From: a virus
IMG/VR virus record: IMGVR_UViG_3300023174_000046
Location: 1-64,000 of that record
Length of the DNA stretch: 64,000 nucleotides
Strand: one strand, 5' to 3'
Shown here piece by piece: positions 22,697 to 30,483 of this stretch. How positions within the stretch are numbered: the stretch's first letter is position 1; each line of letters opens with the position of its first letter. The notes below the pieces were generated by a model. That model did no database searches and was not told the origin of the DNA. It was given only the letters and a program-made list of their open reading frames with translations. Made by a program: the position numbers and the translations under genes.

Positions 22697-22702
22697 TATA
22701 AT
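22697..22702 (+). promoter_or_regulatory. Promoter elements upstream of nrdB
   Basis: TATAAT at 22697-22702 lies seven bases before the nrdB ATG, and a full late consensus TATAAATA is at 22689-22696 just upstream. This may allow both early and late expression. Confidence 0.45.
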
Positions 22703-22709
22703 ATACCCT

Positions 22710-23774
22710 ATGAAATCTGTTCTTAATATTAAGAATATAGACCATACCAAACAGCCGTTGTTTTTTGGTGAGGATCTAAATTTACAGCGTTATGATAAAT
22801 TTAAGTATCCAGTCTTTTTTGAATTATTTAAAAAACAAGAAGAATTTTTTTGGTGGCCACACGAAATAAGCCTTCAGAAAGACAGAAGTGATTATAAAGA
22901 GCTCACAAAAGAAGAGCGTTTTGTTTTTGATACTAATCTAAGATTTCAAACGCTTGGTGATAGTATGCTATCAAGATCAATTCACTCTTTGAGAGAGTAC
23001 GTGACAAATCCTGAACTTGAAATTTGCATGAATACCTGGGCAAGATTTGAAGGCATTCACAGTTATTCGTACTCATATCTTCTTAATAATGTACACCCGG
23101 ATGCATCAGGATTTTTTGATAGTATAATGGAGGATAAAGAGATTGTAAGCAGAGCTGAATTTATTAGAGGGCGATTTGATAAAATTTTAGGCAGCGACGA
23201 GAAAAAGGACTTAAAAGAAAAAGTATTTGATTGTATACTCTCTATAAACTGTATGGAAGGGTTAATATTTTATGTTTCCTTTGCGTGTTCTTTTTATTTC
23301 GGATACAGAGGTAAAATGGAAGGCAATTCTAAGATTATTAAGTTTATTCAAAGAGATGAAGCGCTGCATTTTGCAATTACTCAAAATTTAATTAAGACTC
23401 TTCGTGATGATGATAGGGAAGGGTTTACTACATTAGTAAAGAAAAGTGAAGACAAGATATATGCATTTTATGAGCAAGCTGCAAAGAATGAGATAGAATG
23501 GGCTCAGTACTTGTTCAGTAAAGGGTCTCTGCTCGGGCTAAATGCTGATGTACTCGGTGGGTATGCGCGGTGGTTATGCGACACGAGACTTCGTTCGCTT
23601 GGTTATAAGAAAATCTTTAATGAGAAGAGCAATCCAATTGCAGGTTGGTTAGATAGTTATTTAGATAGTAGCAAAGTTCAGGTTGCTCCCCAAGAGACAG
23701 AAATTAGTGCTTATAAGATTGGTGCACGTGATACAAACTTATCTGAAGATACATTTGAAGATATTAAGCTATAA
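22710..23774 (+). CDS. nrdB: Ribonucleoside-diphosphate reductase, small (beta) subunit
   Basis: The 354-residue protein has the class Ia di-iron ligand set: Asp in FVFDTNLRF, Glu and His in EGIHSYSYSY, and Glu/His in QRDEALHF. The radical Tyr lies four residues after the first His (HSYSY), as in E. coli. It supplies the tyrosyl radical to NrdA. The ATG at 22710 (MKSVLNIKN) was chosen because the longer frame overlaps nrdA and the promoter elements. It ends TAATG into the next small gene. Confidence 0.95.
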   Translation: MKSVLNIKNIDHTKQPLFFGEDLNLQRYDKFKYPVFFELFKKQEEFFWWPHEISLQKDRSDYKELTKEERFVFDTNLRFQTLGDSMLSRSIHSLREYVTNPELEICMNTWARFEGIHSYSYSYLLNNVHPDASGFFDSIMEDKEIVSRAEFIRGRFDKILGSDEKKDLKEKVFDCILSINCMEGLIFYVSFACSFYFGYRGKMEGNSKIIKFIQRDEALHFAITQNLIKTLRDDDREGFTTLVKKSEDKIYAFYEQAAKNEIEWAQYLFSKGSLLGLNADVLGGYARWLCDTRLRSLGYKKIFNEKSNPIAGWLDSYLDSSKVQVAPQETEISAYKIGARDTNLSEDTFEDIKL

Positions 23775-24010
23775 TGTTTTATAATTATTTTCTCAAGACG
23801 TTAACTGAAGAAGAGTATAGCGTACTGTATCTTATCGCTTTCAACGCAATTGTAAGGGCTAGCAATTATGAGCCCGGACCTGAAGCAGTTCCAATGCTAC
23901 GGGTTAACGAAACACTCAAACAAATTGACAAGCTCAAAAAGAAAGCAACAGAAGAGGGGTCGCTTATTCTGGAATCATTAATAAAAAAAATTCAGGAATA
24001 CAATGCCTAG
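23774..24010 (+). CDS. Hypothetical protein, 78 aa
   Basis: A small helical protein (MFYNYFLKTLTEEEYSVLYLIAFNAIV...) whose start overlaps the nrdB stop (TAATG) and whose end overlaps the dCMP deaminase start by eight bases. It is charged in the C-terminal half with Lys/Glu heptads. The tight packing suggests a function in the nucleotide operon, but no family is recognised. Confidence 0.6.
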   Translation: MFYNYFLKTLTEEEYSVLYLIAFNAIVRASNYEPGPEAVPMLRVNETLKQIDKLKKKATEEGSLILESLIKKIQEYNA

Positions 24011-24413
24011 TCAATTAAAATTGGATCAAAAGTATCTTGACATAGCTAAAAGCTGGAGCGAGCTTAGTAAAGCCAAGAGAATGAAGGTTGGGTGTATTAT
24101 TGTTAGAGACAATCAAATCATCAGTGATGGTTACAACGGTACACCCAGTGGGTTTGATAATAGTTGTGAAGATGAAGAATTTCTCACAAAACCAGAAGTA
24201 CTGCATGCTGAGAGCAATGCACTTATGAAGCTGGCTGTAGGTACACAGTCAAGTAAAAATGCTACTGTGTATATTACACTATCACCATGCTTTGAATGTT
24301 CTAAGTTAATTATTCAAGCTCAAGTCAAAAGAGTAGTTTTTTCAGAATTGTATCGTCTAAATTCAGGCATTAAGCTTTTGAGAAAAGCGGGCATTGCTGT
24401 GGATCAAATATAA
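24003..24413 (+). CDS. dCMP deaminase (cytidine/deoxycytidylate deaminase family)
   Basis: The zinc-binding motifs HAESNAL (HAE, with the proton-shuttling Glu) and PCFECSK (PCxxC) are present at about residues 68 and 96, with the YNGTPSGFDN substrate-loop typical of phage dCMP deaminases. The reaction dCMP to dUMP feeds dTTP synthesis. At 136 residues it is slightly short. It lies in an operon with nrdA and nrdB. Confidence 0.9.
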   Translation: MPSQLKLDQKYLDIAKSWSELSKAKRMKVGCIIVRDNQIISDGYNGTPSGFDNSCEDEEFLTKPEVLHAESNALMKLAVGTQSSKNATVYITLSPCFECSKLIIQAQVKRVVFSELYRLNSGIKLLRKAGIAVDQI

Positions 24414-24416
24414 ATA
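24409..24416 (+). promoter_or_regulatory. Late promoter (TATAAATA)
   Basis: A perfect consensus overlapping the dCMP deaminase stop, five bases before the ATG at 24422. Confidence 0.8.
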
Positions 24417-24421
24417 AAGAT

Positions 24422-24784
24422 ATGATAAGTGTTATCTCGCCACTTTTGAGAATACAGAATCAACTCCGTATTTTTCATTGGCAAACAACTAGCTACGCTG
24501 AGCACAAGGCTTTTGGCAAAGCATATGAAAATCTAGATGGGTTAATTGATAGTTTTGTAGAAGCTTTTTTTGGTAAGTATGGCAGAAACAAAGCAAAGTT
24601 GTCGTATAGTATTGAGCTTAAGAACTATGAAGGTGATGCCATTTCTTTTATAGATAATAGTTATGATTTTTTAAGAAATTTTAATTCTGAATTTAGCCCT
24701 GAAAGTGATTCTGAATTACTTAATATTCGCGATGAGATGCTCTCAGAGCTCGATACGCTCAAATATTTATTGACCTTAAAATAA
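24422..24784 (+). CDS. Dps/ferritin-like (DUF5856-type) protein, 120 aa
   Basis: The segment LRIFHWQTTSYAEHKAFGKAYENLDGLIDSFVEAFFG is the first helix pair of Dps-like ferritins: HW with later His/Asp positions that form the ferroxidase site in Dps. The protein is shorter than Dps (about 160), with the second helix pair at residues 75-118. Similar phage proteins occur in many T4-like marine phages. A late promoter suggests a possible virion or late stress-protection role. Iron binding is inferred. Confidence 0.65.
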   Translation: MISVISPLLRIQNQLRIFHWQTTSYAEHKAFGKAYENLDGLIDSFVEAFFGKYGRNKAKLSYSIELKNYEGDAISFIDNSYDFLRNFNSEFSPESDSELLNIRDEMLSELDTLKYLLTLK

Positions 24785-25053
24785 TGACACACGAACAATT
24801 ATTAAAAATTGTTAAAACATTTCCTGAGGATTACTCACCTTGGGGCAATTTAGACCGCTTTAAGAACGAGGATGTATACTACCCAGACTGTTCTTGTGGT
24901 TGCAAGCATTTTAAACCGTTGGCGGGTAAATTAGGATGTGATTGGGGTGTTTGTGGTAACCCTGAGAGCCATCGATGCGGTCTTCTTACCTTTGAGCATC
25001 AAGGTTGTCGGGAATTTGTAGTTGATGATTCGCCAGAAGCCCCTACAATATAA
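24784..25053 (+). CDS. Cys-rich probable zinc-binding protein, 89 aa
   Basis: Seven Cys and several His are arranged as PDCSCGCKHF, LGCDWGVCGNP, SHRCGLLTFEHQGCREF. This resembles a small family of bacterial proteins with PDC(S)xGC...DWGVC.NP.S.R.GLLTFEHQGC that has no assigned role to my knowledge. The stop of the Dps-like gene overlaps its start (TAATGA), so the two are translated together, and a metal-related role for the pair is a reasonable guess. Confidence 0.6.
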   Translation: MTHEQLLKIVKTFPEDYSPWGNLDRFKNEDVYYPDCSCGCKHFKPLAGKLGCDWGVCGNPESHRCGLLTFEHQGCREFVVDDSPEAPTI

Positions 25054-25058
25054 CTCAA

Positions 25059-25130
25059 GCCGGAGTAGCTCAGAGGTAGAGCAGCGGTTTTGTAAACCGC
25101 TGGTCGTCGGTTCGATTCCGACCTTCGGCT
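25059..25130 (+). tRNA. tRNA-Thr (TGT)
   Basis: Full cloverleaf; acceptor GCCGGAG pairs with CTTCGGC, anticodon loop TTTGTAA gives TGT, T-loop GGTTCGATTCC. No CCA is encoded. Confidence 0.95.
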
Positions 25131-25139
25131 CGTAAAAAA

Positions 25140-25757
25140 ATGAACTATCTTGAAACACACTGTGTATTGAAGTTAAACAAAAATTGGCAACCGTTTATTA
25201 TTGATACAGGTATTGAAGCTTTGGTTAACCTGTTCAAAGGTACAGTTAAAGCAGTGAACATTGAATATGATAAAGACGGTAACCCCAATAATTTTGAACC
25301 CATGGAATGGAGCAAATGGATTAAACTGCCTGTTACAAGTGAGCATTTTTCTGTGAATACTGTAAAAGGTAAGATTCGAGTTCCGAGTGTTGTTGTTTGT
25401 GAGAACTACAACAAAATACCTGTTAAAAAGAAGAAACTTAGCAAACAAACTCTTTTTGAACGCGATAGAGGCATATGTCAGTATTCAGGCAAGAAGCTTA
25501 CATACAGAACTGCTACTATTGATCATGTTATGCCTAAATCTAAAGGTGGTGCTCATGCATGGGAAAATGTAGTATTAGCACACCATGAAGTGAATCATAA
25601 GAAGGGCAACTTGACTCTTGAAGAAGCAGGTCTCAAGTTACTCAAGAAACCTTTTGAACCAAGACCAGTACCCACACCGTTTCTTATTAAAAACGAAAGA
25701 AAAATTAAAGATTGGAACTATTTTTTAGTGTCCAATTCTAATGTGGTGCTAGAATAA
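25140..25757 (+). CDS. HNH endonuclease, 205 aa
   Basis: The HNH fold is at about residues 105-160: GICQYSGKKL (only one Cys before the motif), ATIDHVMPKSKGG, WENVVLAHHEVNHKKGN. The His of DHV, the Asn of WENVV and the final HxxVNHKKG make a normal HNH catalytic core. It is free-standing between a tRNA and a small late gene, as homing-type or anti-host HNH genes often are. There is no split host gene next to it, so an intron-homing role is not supported. Confidence 0.85.
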   Translation: MNYLETHCVLKLNKNWQPFIIDTGIEALVNLFKGTVKAVNIEYDKDGNPNNFEPMEWSKWIKLPVTSEHFSVNTVKGKIRVPSVVVCENYNKIPVKKKKLSKQTLFERDRGICQYSGKKLTYRTATIDHVMPKSKGGAHAWENVVLAHHEVNHKKGNLTLEEAGLKLLKKPFEPRPVPTPFLIKNERKIKDWNYFLVSNSNVVLE

Positions 25758-25760
25758 ATA
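25754..25760 (+). promoter_or_regulatory. Late promoter (ATAAATA)
   Basis: ATAAATA five bases before the ATG at 25766. Confidence 0.7.
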
Positions 25761-25765
25761 ATTTA

Positions 25766-26023
25766 ATGGCTATACAATTTGTAACTGTAGATAATATACA
25801 GACTAGAATAATGCAGTCTTTTGTTAATTTAACAAAAGCAGAACCCACAAAATACCCCGCTTTATCTACTATTCAAGTATCAACACCTGAAAATTTACAA
25901 CCTTTTCCAGTTGGTAATACTAATGTACCGCCATTGACAGTTGTTCAAATTTACGATCAATTTGCATTCAGAGTTGCAAGTCTTTCTGCTGGTAGCCTTC
26001 AATCGGTGTTATTAGGCGCTTAA
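25766..26023 (+). CDS. Small late protein, 85 aa
   Basis: An 85-residue protein rich in Val, Thr, Pro and Gln (MAIQFVTVDNIQTRIMQSF..., QVSTPENLQPFPVGNTNVPPLTVVQIYDQFAF), ending SVLLGA. It has a clean late promoter and looks like a small virion component or head/fibre decoration, but no family is recognised. It stands just before the tRNA cluster. Confidence 0.55.
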   Translation: MAIQFVTVDNIQTRIMQSFVNLTKAEPTKYPALSTIQVSTPENLQPFPVGNTNVPPLTVVQIYDQFAFRVASLSAGSLQSVLLGA

Positions 26024-26084
26024 TACAATTGCATTATTCTTAATATCTTTTAATATACTTGACGTGTAGTTCTTTATCATTTTA

Positions 26085-26155
26085 GCGGTATTAGTTTAGT
26101 GGTAGAACTGGTGCTTGCCAAGCATCGAGTGACAGTTCGATTCTGTCATACCGCA
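26085..26155 (+). tRNA. tRNA-Gly (GCC)
   Basis: Cloverleaf with acceptor GCGGTAT/ATACCGC and anticodon loop TTGCCAA (GCC). First of six tRNAs on the plus strand at 26.1-26.6 kb. Confidence 0.95.
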
Positions 26156-26158
26156 GTG

Positions 26159-26246
26159 GGACAGGTGGCAGAGTTGGTCTATTGCATCTGACTTGAAATC
26201 AGAAGTACCAGCAATGGTACCGTGGGTTCGAATCCTACCCTGTCCG
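26159..26246 (+). tRNA. tRNA-Ser (TGA)
   Basis: A class II tRNA with a long variable arm, acceptor GGACAGG/CCTGTCC and anticodon loop CTTGAAA (TGA). Starts four bases after the Gly tRNA. Confidence 0.93.
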
Positions 26247-26254
26247 AGTTTTTA

Positions 26255-26328
26255 GGTCTGTTAGCTCAATTGGTCAGAGCACCGCCCTGTCACGGCGGGG
26301 GTTGTGGGTTCGAGCCCCATACGGACCG
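26255..26328 (+). tRNA. tRNA-Asp (GTC)
   Basis: Acceptor GGTCTGT/ACGGACC, anticodon loop CTGTCAC (GTC), T-loop GGGTTCGAGCCCC. Confidence 0.95.
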
Positions 26329-26331
26329 TTT

Positions 26332-26404
26332 TGCCAGGTGGTGCAATTGGTAGCACAGCAGACTTTGGATCTGCGTGTTCTAGGTTCGAGTCCTAGCCTG
26401 GCAG
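26332..26404 (+). tRNA. tRNA-Gln (TTG)
   Basis: Acceptor TGCCAGG/CCTGGCA, anticodon loop CTTTGGA (TTG). Begins with U, as many Gln tRNAs do. Confidence 0.95.
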
Positions 26405-26411
26405 TTTTTTC

Positions 26412-26446
26412 TTGTTATTGTAAGAAGTTCTTGTATAATTATACAA
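26412..26446 (+). promoter_or_regulatory. tRNA promoter with 16-bp palindrome
   Basis: TTGTTA at 26412-26417 and TATAAT at 26434-26439 are 16 bases apart. The -10 box lies inside the perfect palindrome TTGTATAATTATACAA (26431-26446), directly before tRNA-Val. It may be an operator or a two-way promoter. Confidence 0.5.
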
Positions 26447-26447
26447 T

Positions 26448-26522
26448 AGGCGATTAGCTCAGTGGTAGAGCTTCTCCTTTACACGGAGGGGGTCGGGGGT
26501 TCGAATCCCTCATCGCCTACCA
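26448..26522 (+). tRNA. tRNA-Val (TAC), CCA encoded
   Basis: Acceptor AGGCGAT/ATCGCCT, anticodon loop TTTACAC (TAC), and an encoded ACCA end. Confidence 0.95.
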
Positions 26523-26533
26523 TTTTTTTTATT

Positions 26534-26605
26534 GGCCTTGTCGTCTAAGGGTTAGGATAAGCGACTTTCACTCGCTTGATACGGGTTCGAATCCCGTCGG
26601 GGCTA
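26534..26605 (+). tRNA. tRNA-Glu (TTC)
   Basis: Acceptor GGCCTTG/CGGGGCT, with G-U pairs; anticodon loop CTTTCAC (TTC). Its 3' end abuts the end of the convergent gene at 26606. Confidence 0.93.
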
Positions 26606-26824
26606 TTATTTCTTAGTTTTTAGCTCTTCAACTGGAGTTCTAAGTTCACCAATTTGTTTGAAGTTCAATTCACGCCCATTTGTATCACAGACTGCTTGTC
26701 CATCTACATACCCAATCATGCGATTTCCTTGTTGAACTGGCATTACTCTCTTATCACCAAGATAGCGGTAGCGATGAATACAATTTTTATGACCCGGTTT
26801 AGATGATACTTTAGCAGCTCCCAT
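26606..26824 (-). CDS. Hypothetical protein, 72 aa
   Basis: A basic 72-residue protein (MGAAKVSSKPGHKNCIHRYRYLGDKRVMPVQ...) with a beta-rich middle (GNRMIGYVDGQAVCDTNG). The ATG at 26824 is preferred to a TTG six bases upstream. It is embedded between tRNA-Glu and tRNA-Asn. No family recognised. Confidence 0.55.
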   Translation of the reverse strand: MGAAKVSSKPGHKNCIHRYRYLGDKRVMPVQQGNRMIGYVDGQAVCDTNGRELNFKQIGELRTPVEELKTKK

Positions 26825-26896
26825 ATACAATATATATTTGTAATAATTTAAATTCCACTTGAAATGTTTAATAAATCCTATATCATTGTAAATAAT

Positions 26897-26971
26897 TGCT
26901 CGGTAGCTCAGCGGTAGAGCGGTGCACTGTTAATGCATTGGTCGTAGGTTCGATCCCTACTCGAGCAGCCA
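26897..26971 (+). tRNA. tRNA-Asn (GTT), CCA encoded
   Basis: Acceptor TGCTCGG/TCGAGCA, anticodon loop CTGTTAA (GTT), encoded CCA at 26969-26971. Confidence 0.95.
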
Positions 26972-26976
26972 ATTTT

Positions 26977-27429
26977 TTAACTGGTTATATAGGGTTTGTT
27001 TTTAAGATCTAAAACATAATCACTACAAATACCTAGACAATCTGAAATAACGTGAGGGTACTTTTCAGGCAACACATCAATGCTTTGTTTAATTTTATCT
27101 TCGCTTGGAAAAGCCCATATATAGTTTTTACTTGTTAGTGTTAACTTGTCTTGTTCATGCCAGAAATAGTGTATATCTTTATTCTGTAACTCAACCACAG
27201 CTTGAGTGTTTTTGCAGTGAACCCAAAGCCGTCCTCTTCTCTCATATAACCAATTGTAGTTTATTATGTATTGAGGGTAATCGTGTCCTAGGAACCATTG
27301 TGCCTCTTTAAACCATAAATCTATTTCAGCATCAAAACCTAAACTTAGTGCACTATCAATATAGTTGGGAGAATTTTCCTGAGCAACATTTACCCCGTTA
27401 ATATTGCCTCTATGTGATATTACTATCAT
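26977..27429 (-). CDS. GDPD-like phosphodiesterase, 150 aa
   Basis: The glycerophosphodiester phosphodiesterase signature is present in short form: SHRG near the N-terminus, ENSP, GFDAEIDLW and LGHD at about residue 50. His of HRG, Glu/Asp of AEIDLW and His of GHD are the catalytic and metal residues. At 150 residues only the core of the barrel is present. It is the last gene of the sugar operon, overlapping the upstream gene by four bases, so its substrate may be a surface-glycan phosphodiester; this is inference. Confidence 0.75.
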   Translation of the reverse strand: MIVISHRGNINGVNVAQENSPNYIDSALSLGFDAEIDLWFKEAQWFLGHDYPQYIINYNWLYERRGRLWVHCKNTQAVVELQNKDIHYFWHEQDKLTLTSKNYIWAFPSEDKIKQSIDVLPEKYPHVISDCLGICSDYVLDLKNKPYITS

Positions 27430-28118
27430 TTTTTATAAAAATCAGCTTCTGATATATATGAACCATAATATTTATCCCAAAGATATTTGTGGTAATTTTC
27501 ATTAAGATTGCTTGTGCTTATCTCTTGTAAATTAGATGGAGTTACAAACATCCACTTTAAACTATCATTTGATCGATATGAAAAGAAATCTTGCACCGTA
27601 CTGTTATATTTTTTATCAAAAATATTTTTTAGATTTATCATTCCATCATAATTATATACCCAGTCTTTACTTTCCCATATAGAAATTAAAAAATCAACAT
27701 CACCATACATAAACAGATCACCAATTAAATGGTTTAAATTTGTTTGAGCTGTAATTAGACATTTCTTATTTTCTTTATTAATTATATTTTCACAATATTC
27801 AAATATATTATCATGTGACGAGAATGAGTCTAAGCGCATTTTTAGAATATTTTTTGCACCTAATTCTTTTGCGAGAATTAAACTATTTCTTACACATACA
27901 GGGTGACCAAAACCTATTTCAGAGGGCATAAACGGATACCACAGTATCCTATCAGCTTTTATAGAATCTTTAATACTATCAATACCGTGTCCAGCAACGA
28001 TAACTGTTAAATCACTATATTTTTGTTTAAAGTAGTCTACAACAAAATTAAAGATATTAACTTTGTCTTTCTCAGATTCATCTCTAACAAAACAATGACT
28101 TAATATCAGGTATTTCAT
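27426..28118 (-). CDS. Probable glycosyltransferase (WavE-like), about 230 aa
   Basis: The start MKYLILSHCFVRDES follows a short longer frame that overlaps the upstream gene more; I use 28118. Motifs include GHGIDSI and VRNSLILAKELGAKNILKMRLDSF, where the R-x-D pattern resembles WavE/nucleotide-diphospho-sugar transferases, and a C-terminal Trp/Tyr-rich part. It overlaps the sulfotransferase gene by 35 bases and the GDPD-like gene by four. The acceptor is unknown. Confidence 0.55.
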   Translation of the reverse strand: MKYLILSHCFVRDESEKDKVNIFNFVVDYFKQKYSDLTVIVAGHGIDSIKDSIKADRILWYPFMPSEIGFGHPVCVRNSLILAKELGAKNILKMRLDSFSSHDNIFEYCENIINKENKKCLITAQTNLNHLIGDLFMYGDVDFLISIWESKDWVYNYDGMINLKNIFDKKYNSTVQDFFSYRSNDSLKWMFVTPSNLQEISTSNLNENYHKYLWDKYYGSYISEADFYKK

Positions 28119-28689
28119 AGTTAAATAATTCAAAATCTTTTTTATAAAAATCTATAATAATTTCTAACGACAACGGTGTAAACCATTTTTTTAAATTCTT
28201 ATCTGTATTAGTTTGCCTCATGCGCATAGTATAGTCCAATTTCAAATCCAATTTTTCATTTATTTTTTGACAAGATTCGTTAAAGTTTTCATATCTATAT
28301 ATACAGTCAGCGATGCATGCATCATTTTCATAAAAAAAGCTATATTGGGGTACAAAATGAATTTCTGCGCATAAAGAAGTTTTATTGAAATTTAAACAAA
28401 ATAATTCAATATCTGAAAACTGCAAAGCTTCTTTTGACCATGTTATAATATGCCCGGGATCTGTTATAGCATCAACATATGTAGAAATAAATCTATCTAA
28501 TGGATTTCTTGTAAAGCCAAATTTAAAATAATCTTTATGTGTTTTTGTCTCAGGAATTTTCGAAAGTGGTGCGTGGTAAATATTTGGTAACTGCCCTAGT
28601 GTGGAATGATCTAGCTGCGTCATTATTGTAGTTGAACCAGTTTTTGGAACAGAAGTGAATATAAATTTTTTGTCGTGATTAACAATCAT
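28084..28689 (-). CDS. Sulfotransferase (Sulfotransfer_2 type), 201 aa
   Basis: The PAPS-binding 5'-phosphosulfate loop is KFIFTSVPKTGSTTI (about residues 8-22) and the 3'-phosphate motif is FGFTRNPLDRFISTYVD (about 55-72), both as in carbohydrate sulfotransferases. It would transfer sulfate from PAPS to a sugar hydroxyl. The ATGA overlap with the nucleotidyltransferase-RpiB gene places it in the activated-sugar operon, so it may sulfate the sugar made there. Confidence 0.85.
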   Translation of the reverse strand: MIVNHDKKFIFTSVPKTGSTTIMTQLDHSTLGQLPNIYHAPLSKIPETKTHKDYFKFGFTRNPLDRFISTYVDAITDPGHIITWSKEALQFSDIELFCLNFNKTSLCAEIHFVPQYSFFYENDACIADCIYRYENFNESCQKINEKLDLKLDYTMRMRQTNTDKNLKKWFTPLSLEIIIDFYKKDFELFNYEIPDIKSLFC

Positions 28690-29834
28690 ATATCAGAGAT
28701 ACGTGTATAATGTCTACCACCATCAAACTTATTGTTAGTAATTATCTCTATATATTTCTTAAATTGTTCTTTGCTTAAGTTCTTAGAAGGGAAAGAAAAG
28801 AAATTGCAGCAATTGTGCTTGATTGCATACTCACAAGAATAGTCATCGTACACAAGGCATGATCTTATGCCTTCTACTTTATTGGCACAAATATTAACTC
28901 CTTGCCCGGTTCTACAAAACGCAAGAACTAGATCAACATTTTTTTTAAGCAGTTGCTTGGCTGATTCTTTGACGTATATATTGTAATCACAATCTTTGCC
29001 TGAGAATGTTCCGTAATCAATATAATCAATCTTATATTCATTCAACAACTCTATTGCGAGTTCCTTAGCCTCATAACCAGAATGATCAGAGCATAAACCT
29101 ATACGCAATGTATCATACAATACATTTTTTTCATAGAATTCTAATTCTAACGGTGTTCCTAATACATAGAATTTATCTGTTAAGATTGCATTAACCTTTA
29201 AATTATTTTTTATGTAGTGATTATAAATAGGACATATATAATATTCATTTTTTACTGTTTCTTTATTTTCAATCATTATTGATGCATACTTAAAAAACAA
29301 TTCTGGTTTTTTAAAGAAATATAAACCTGCTGCAGCGTTATCGCTTATAACTTCTTTTTCTTTTGTTTCAACAACAAATCCATCTTCACCCAACCTTGCA
29401 TAGCTATGATCGGGGCTATTCGCTTTAAAGGTAAGCAGTGATGCATCGTATTTAATAAACAAGTCTAGATCAAAATTTGGCGCAAAAGTAACATCCGGAG
29501 TATAGACAACAAGCGGCAGGGCGTTGTCAATATATTCACGAGAATACAAACAAGTACATAATGCACCGCCTGTTAATTCATTTAATTCTATAATCGTTAT
29601 ATTATTGCCAAATTTTTTCTTTAAAAAACTATCGATTGAAAAATTTAAAACGTGTTGCTTCTGAACAATAAAAATTATATTTGCGTCACTCAAGTTAAAG
29701 GGTGTCAATGCATGCTCTAATATTGTCTTCTTATTACAAGGTATCATTGGCTTGGGCATCAAATAACCTGCTTCTTTAAAGCGGTTTGCAGAGCCAGCTA
29801 TAGGTAATACTAAGTTATATTTTTTTGAGCTCAT
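28686..29834 (-). CDS. Fusion of sugar nucleotidyltransferase and RpiB-like isomerase, 382 aa
   Basis: Residues 1-230 are a nucleotidyltransferase: LVLPIAGSANRFKEAGYLMPKPMIP (G..R...PKP signature), then VVYTPDV. From about 240 the protein matches RpiB/LacAB isomerases: IGLCSDHSGYEAKELAIELL, DYGTFSGKDCDYNIY, LVLAFCRTGQGVNICANKVEGIRSC (with the catalytic Cys in the CxTGxG loop) and HNCCNFFSFP. RpiB enzymes interconvert aldose and ketose phosphates; the N-terminal half activates a sugar-1-phosphate. I do not know an identical fusion. It overlaps the kinase gene by 20 bases. Confidence 0.8.
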   Translation of the reverse strand: MSSKKYNLVLPIAGSANRFKEAGYLMPKPMIPCNKKTILEHALTPFNLSDANIIFIVQKQHVLNFSIDSFLKKKFGNNITIIELNELTGGALCTCLYSREYIDNALPLVVYTPDVTFAPNFDLDLFIKYDASLLTFKANSPDHSYARLGEDGFVVETKEKEVISDNAAAGLYFFKKPELFFKYASIMIENKETVKNEYYICPIYNHYIKNNLKVNAILTDKFYVLGTPLELEFYEKNVLYDTLRIGLCSDHSGYEAKELAIELLNEYKIDYIDYGTFSGKDCDYNIYVKESAKQLLKKNVDLVLAFCRTGQGVNICANKVEGIRSCLVYDDYSCEYAIKHNCCNFFSFPSKNLSKEQFKKYIEIITNNKFDGGRHYTRISDI

Positions 29835-30483
29835 ATGTTATTAAATCGTGTGACGGCTTTATTGATTTATGCACATTTAGTTTATTTTCAATTAAATTAC
29901 ATAAAACGTATGCTGCAAATTTATCACCCAACCCTAATACATTCACATTATCAACAATCTCAGCATTAAAATCGGTAGAACCATCTCTTGTGTAAAGAGT
30001 GCTGCCCGTCTTCTTATGCAGAATTATGTTTGGGATTTTTCTTGATAATTCCTCCATACTAATAAAACAATCTTCATCAGAAATAAACAACAAATCTATC
30101 TTGTTTAAGAATTCAGAAGTTCCATCTAGATGTCTACCATTACAAACATCTGCGGTAACGAAACCGTTTAAATTTTCAATAAACGAGATATCTTCTAATT
30201 CATTAATATACATTATATGATGTATTGAAGAAGACTGCACTATAGCGGGTGAGCTATAGAGATTGAGACATGATTTGCTAGTTCTCTTTGATTCCTTTTG
30301 ATTTATCATTACAAGGGATTCACCTATTGCAGTAGGTTGTAAAGAAATTTTGAGGTGAGGTTTATATTCTTTTATGCTCTTCCACACATTACCCATGCAA
30401 CCGACCGAAGTCGTATTTTCAAAACCGTTAAATATGTTATCGAAGCTCAGATGGCCGTAGAGAGAGATATCAAAACTTTTCAT
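29815..30483 (-). CDS. PfkB-family carbohydrate kinase-like protein, 222 aa
   Basis: Beginning and end match the ribokinase/PfkB fold in diverged form: LYGHLSFDNIFNG and GCMGNVWKSIKE at the N-terminus, and VNVLGLGDKFAAYVLCNLIE at the C-terminus (the DTxGAGDxF motif with the catalytic Asp). It is short for the family (usually about 300), and the middle region is compressed. In this operon it would phosphorylate a sugar phosphate or sugar, as HldE does with heptose-7-phosphate. Overlaps both neighbours. Confidence 0.65.
   Translation of the reverse strand: MKSFDISLYGHLSFDNIFNGFENTTSVGCMGNVWKSIKEYKPHLKISLQPTAIGESLVMINQKESKRTSKSCLNLYSSPAIVQSSSIHHIMYINELEDISFIENLNGFVTADVCNGRHLDGTSEFLNKIDLLFISDEDCFISMEELSRKIPNIILHKKTGSTLYTRDGSTDFNAEIVDNVNVLGLGDKFAAYVLCNLIENKLNVHKSIKPSHDLITYELKKI

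Noticed and set aside
24931-25158. Minus-strand frame across tRNA-Thr
   Set aside because: The frame is generated by the tRNA sequence itself; this kind of false gene is common.
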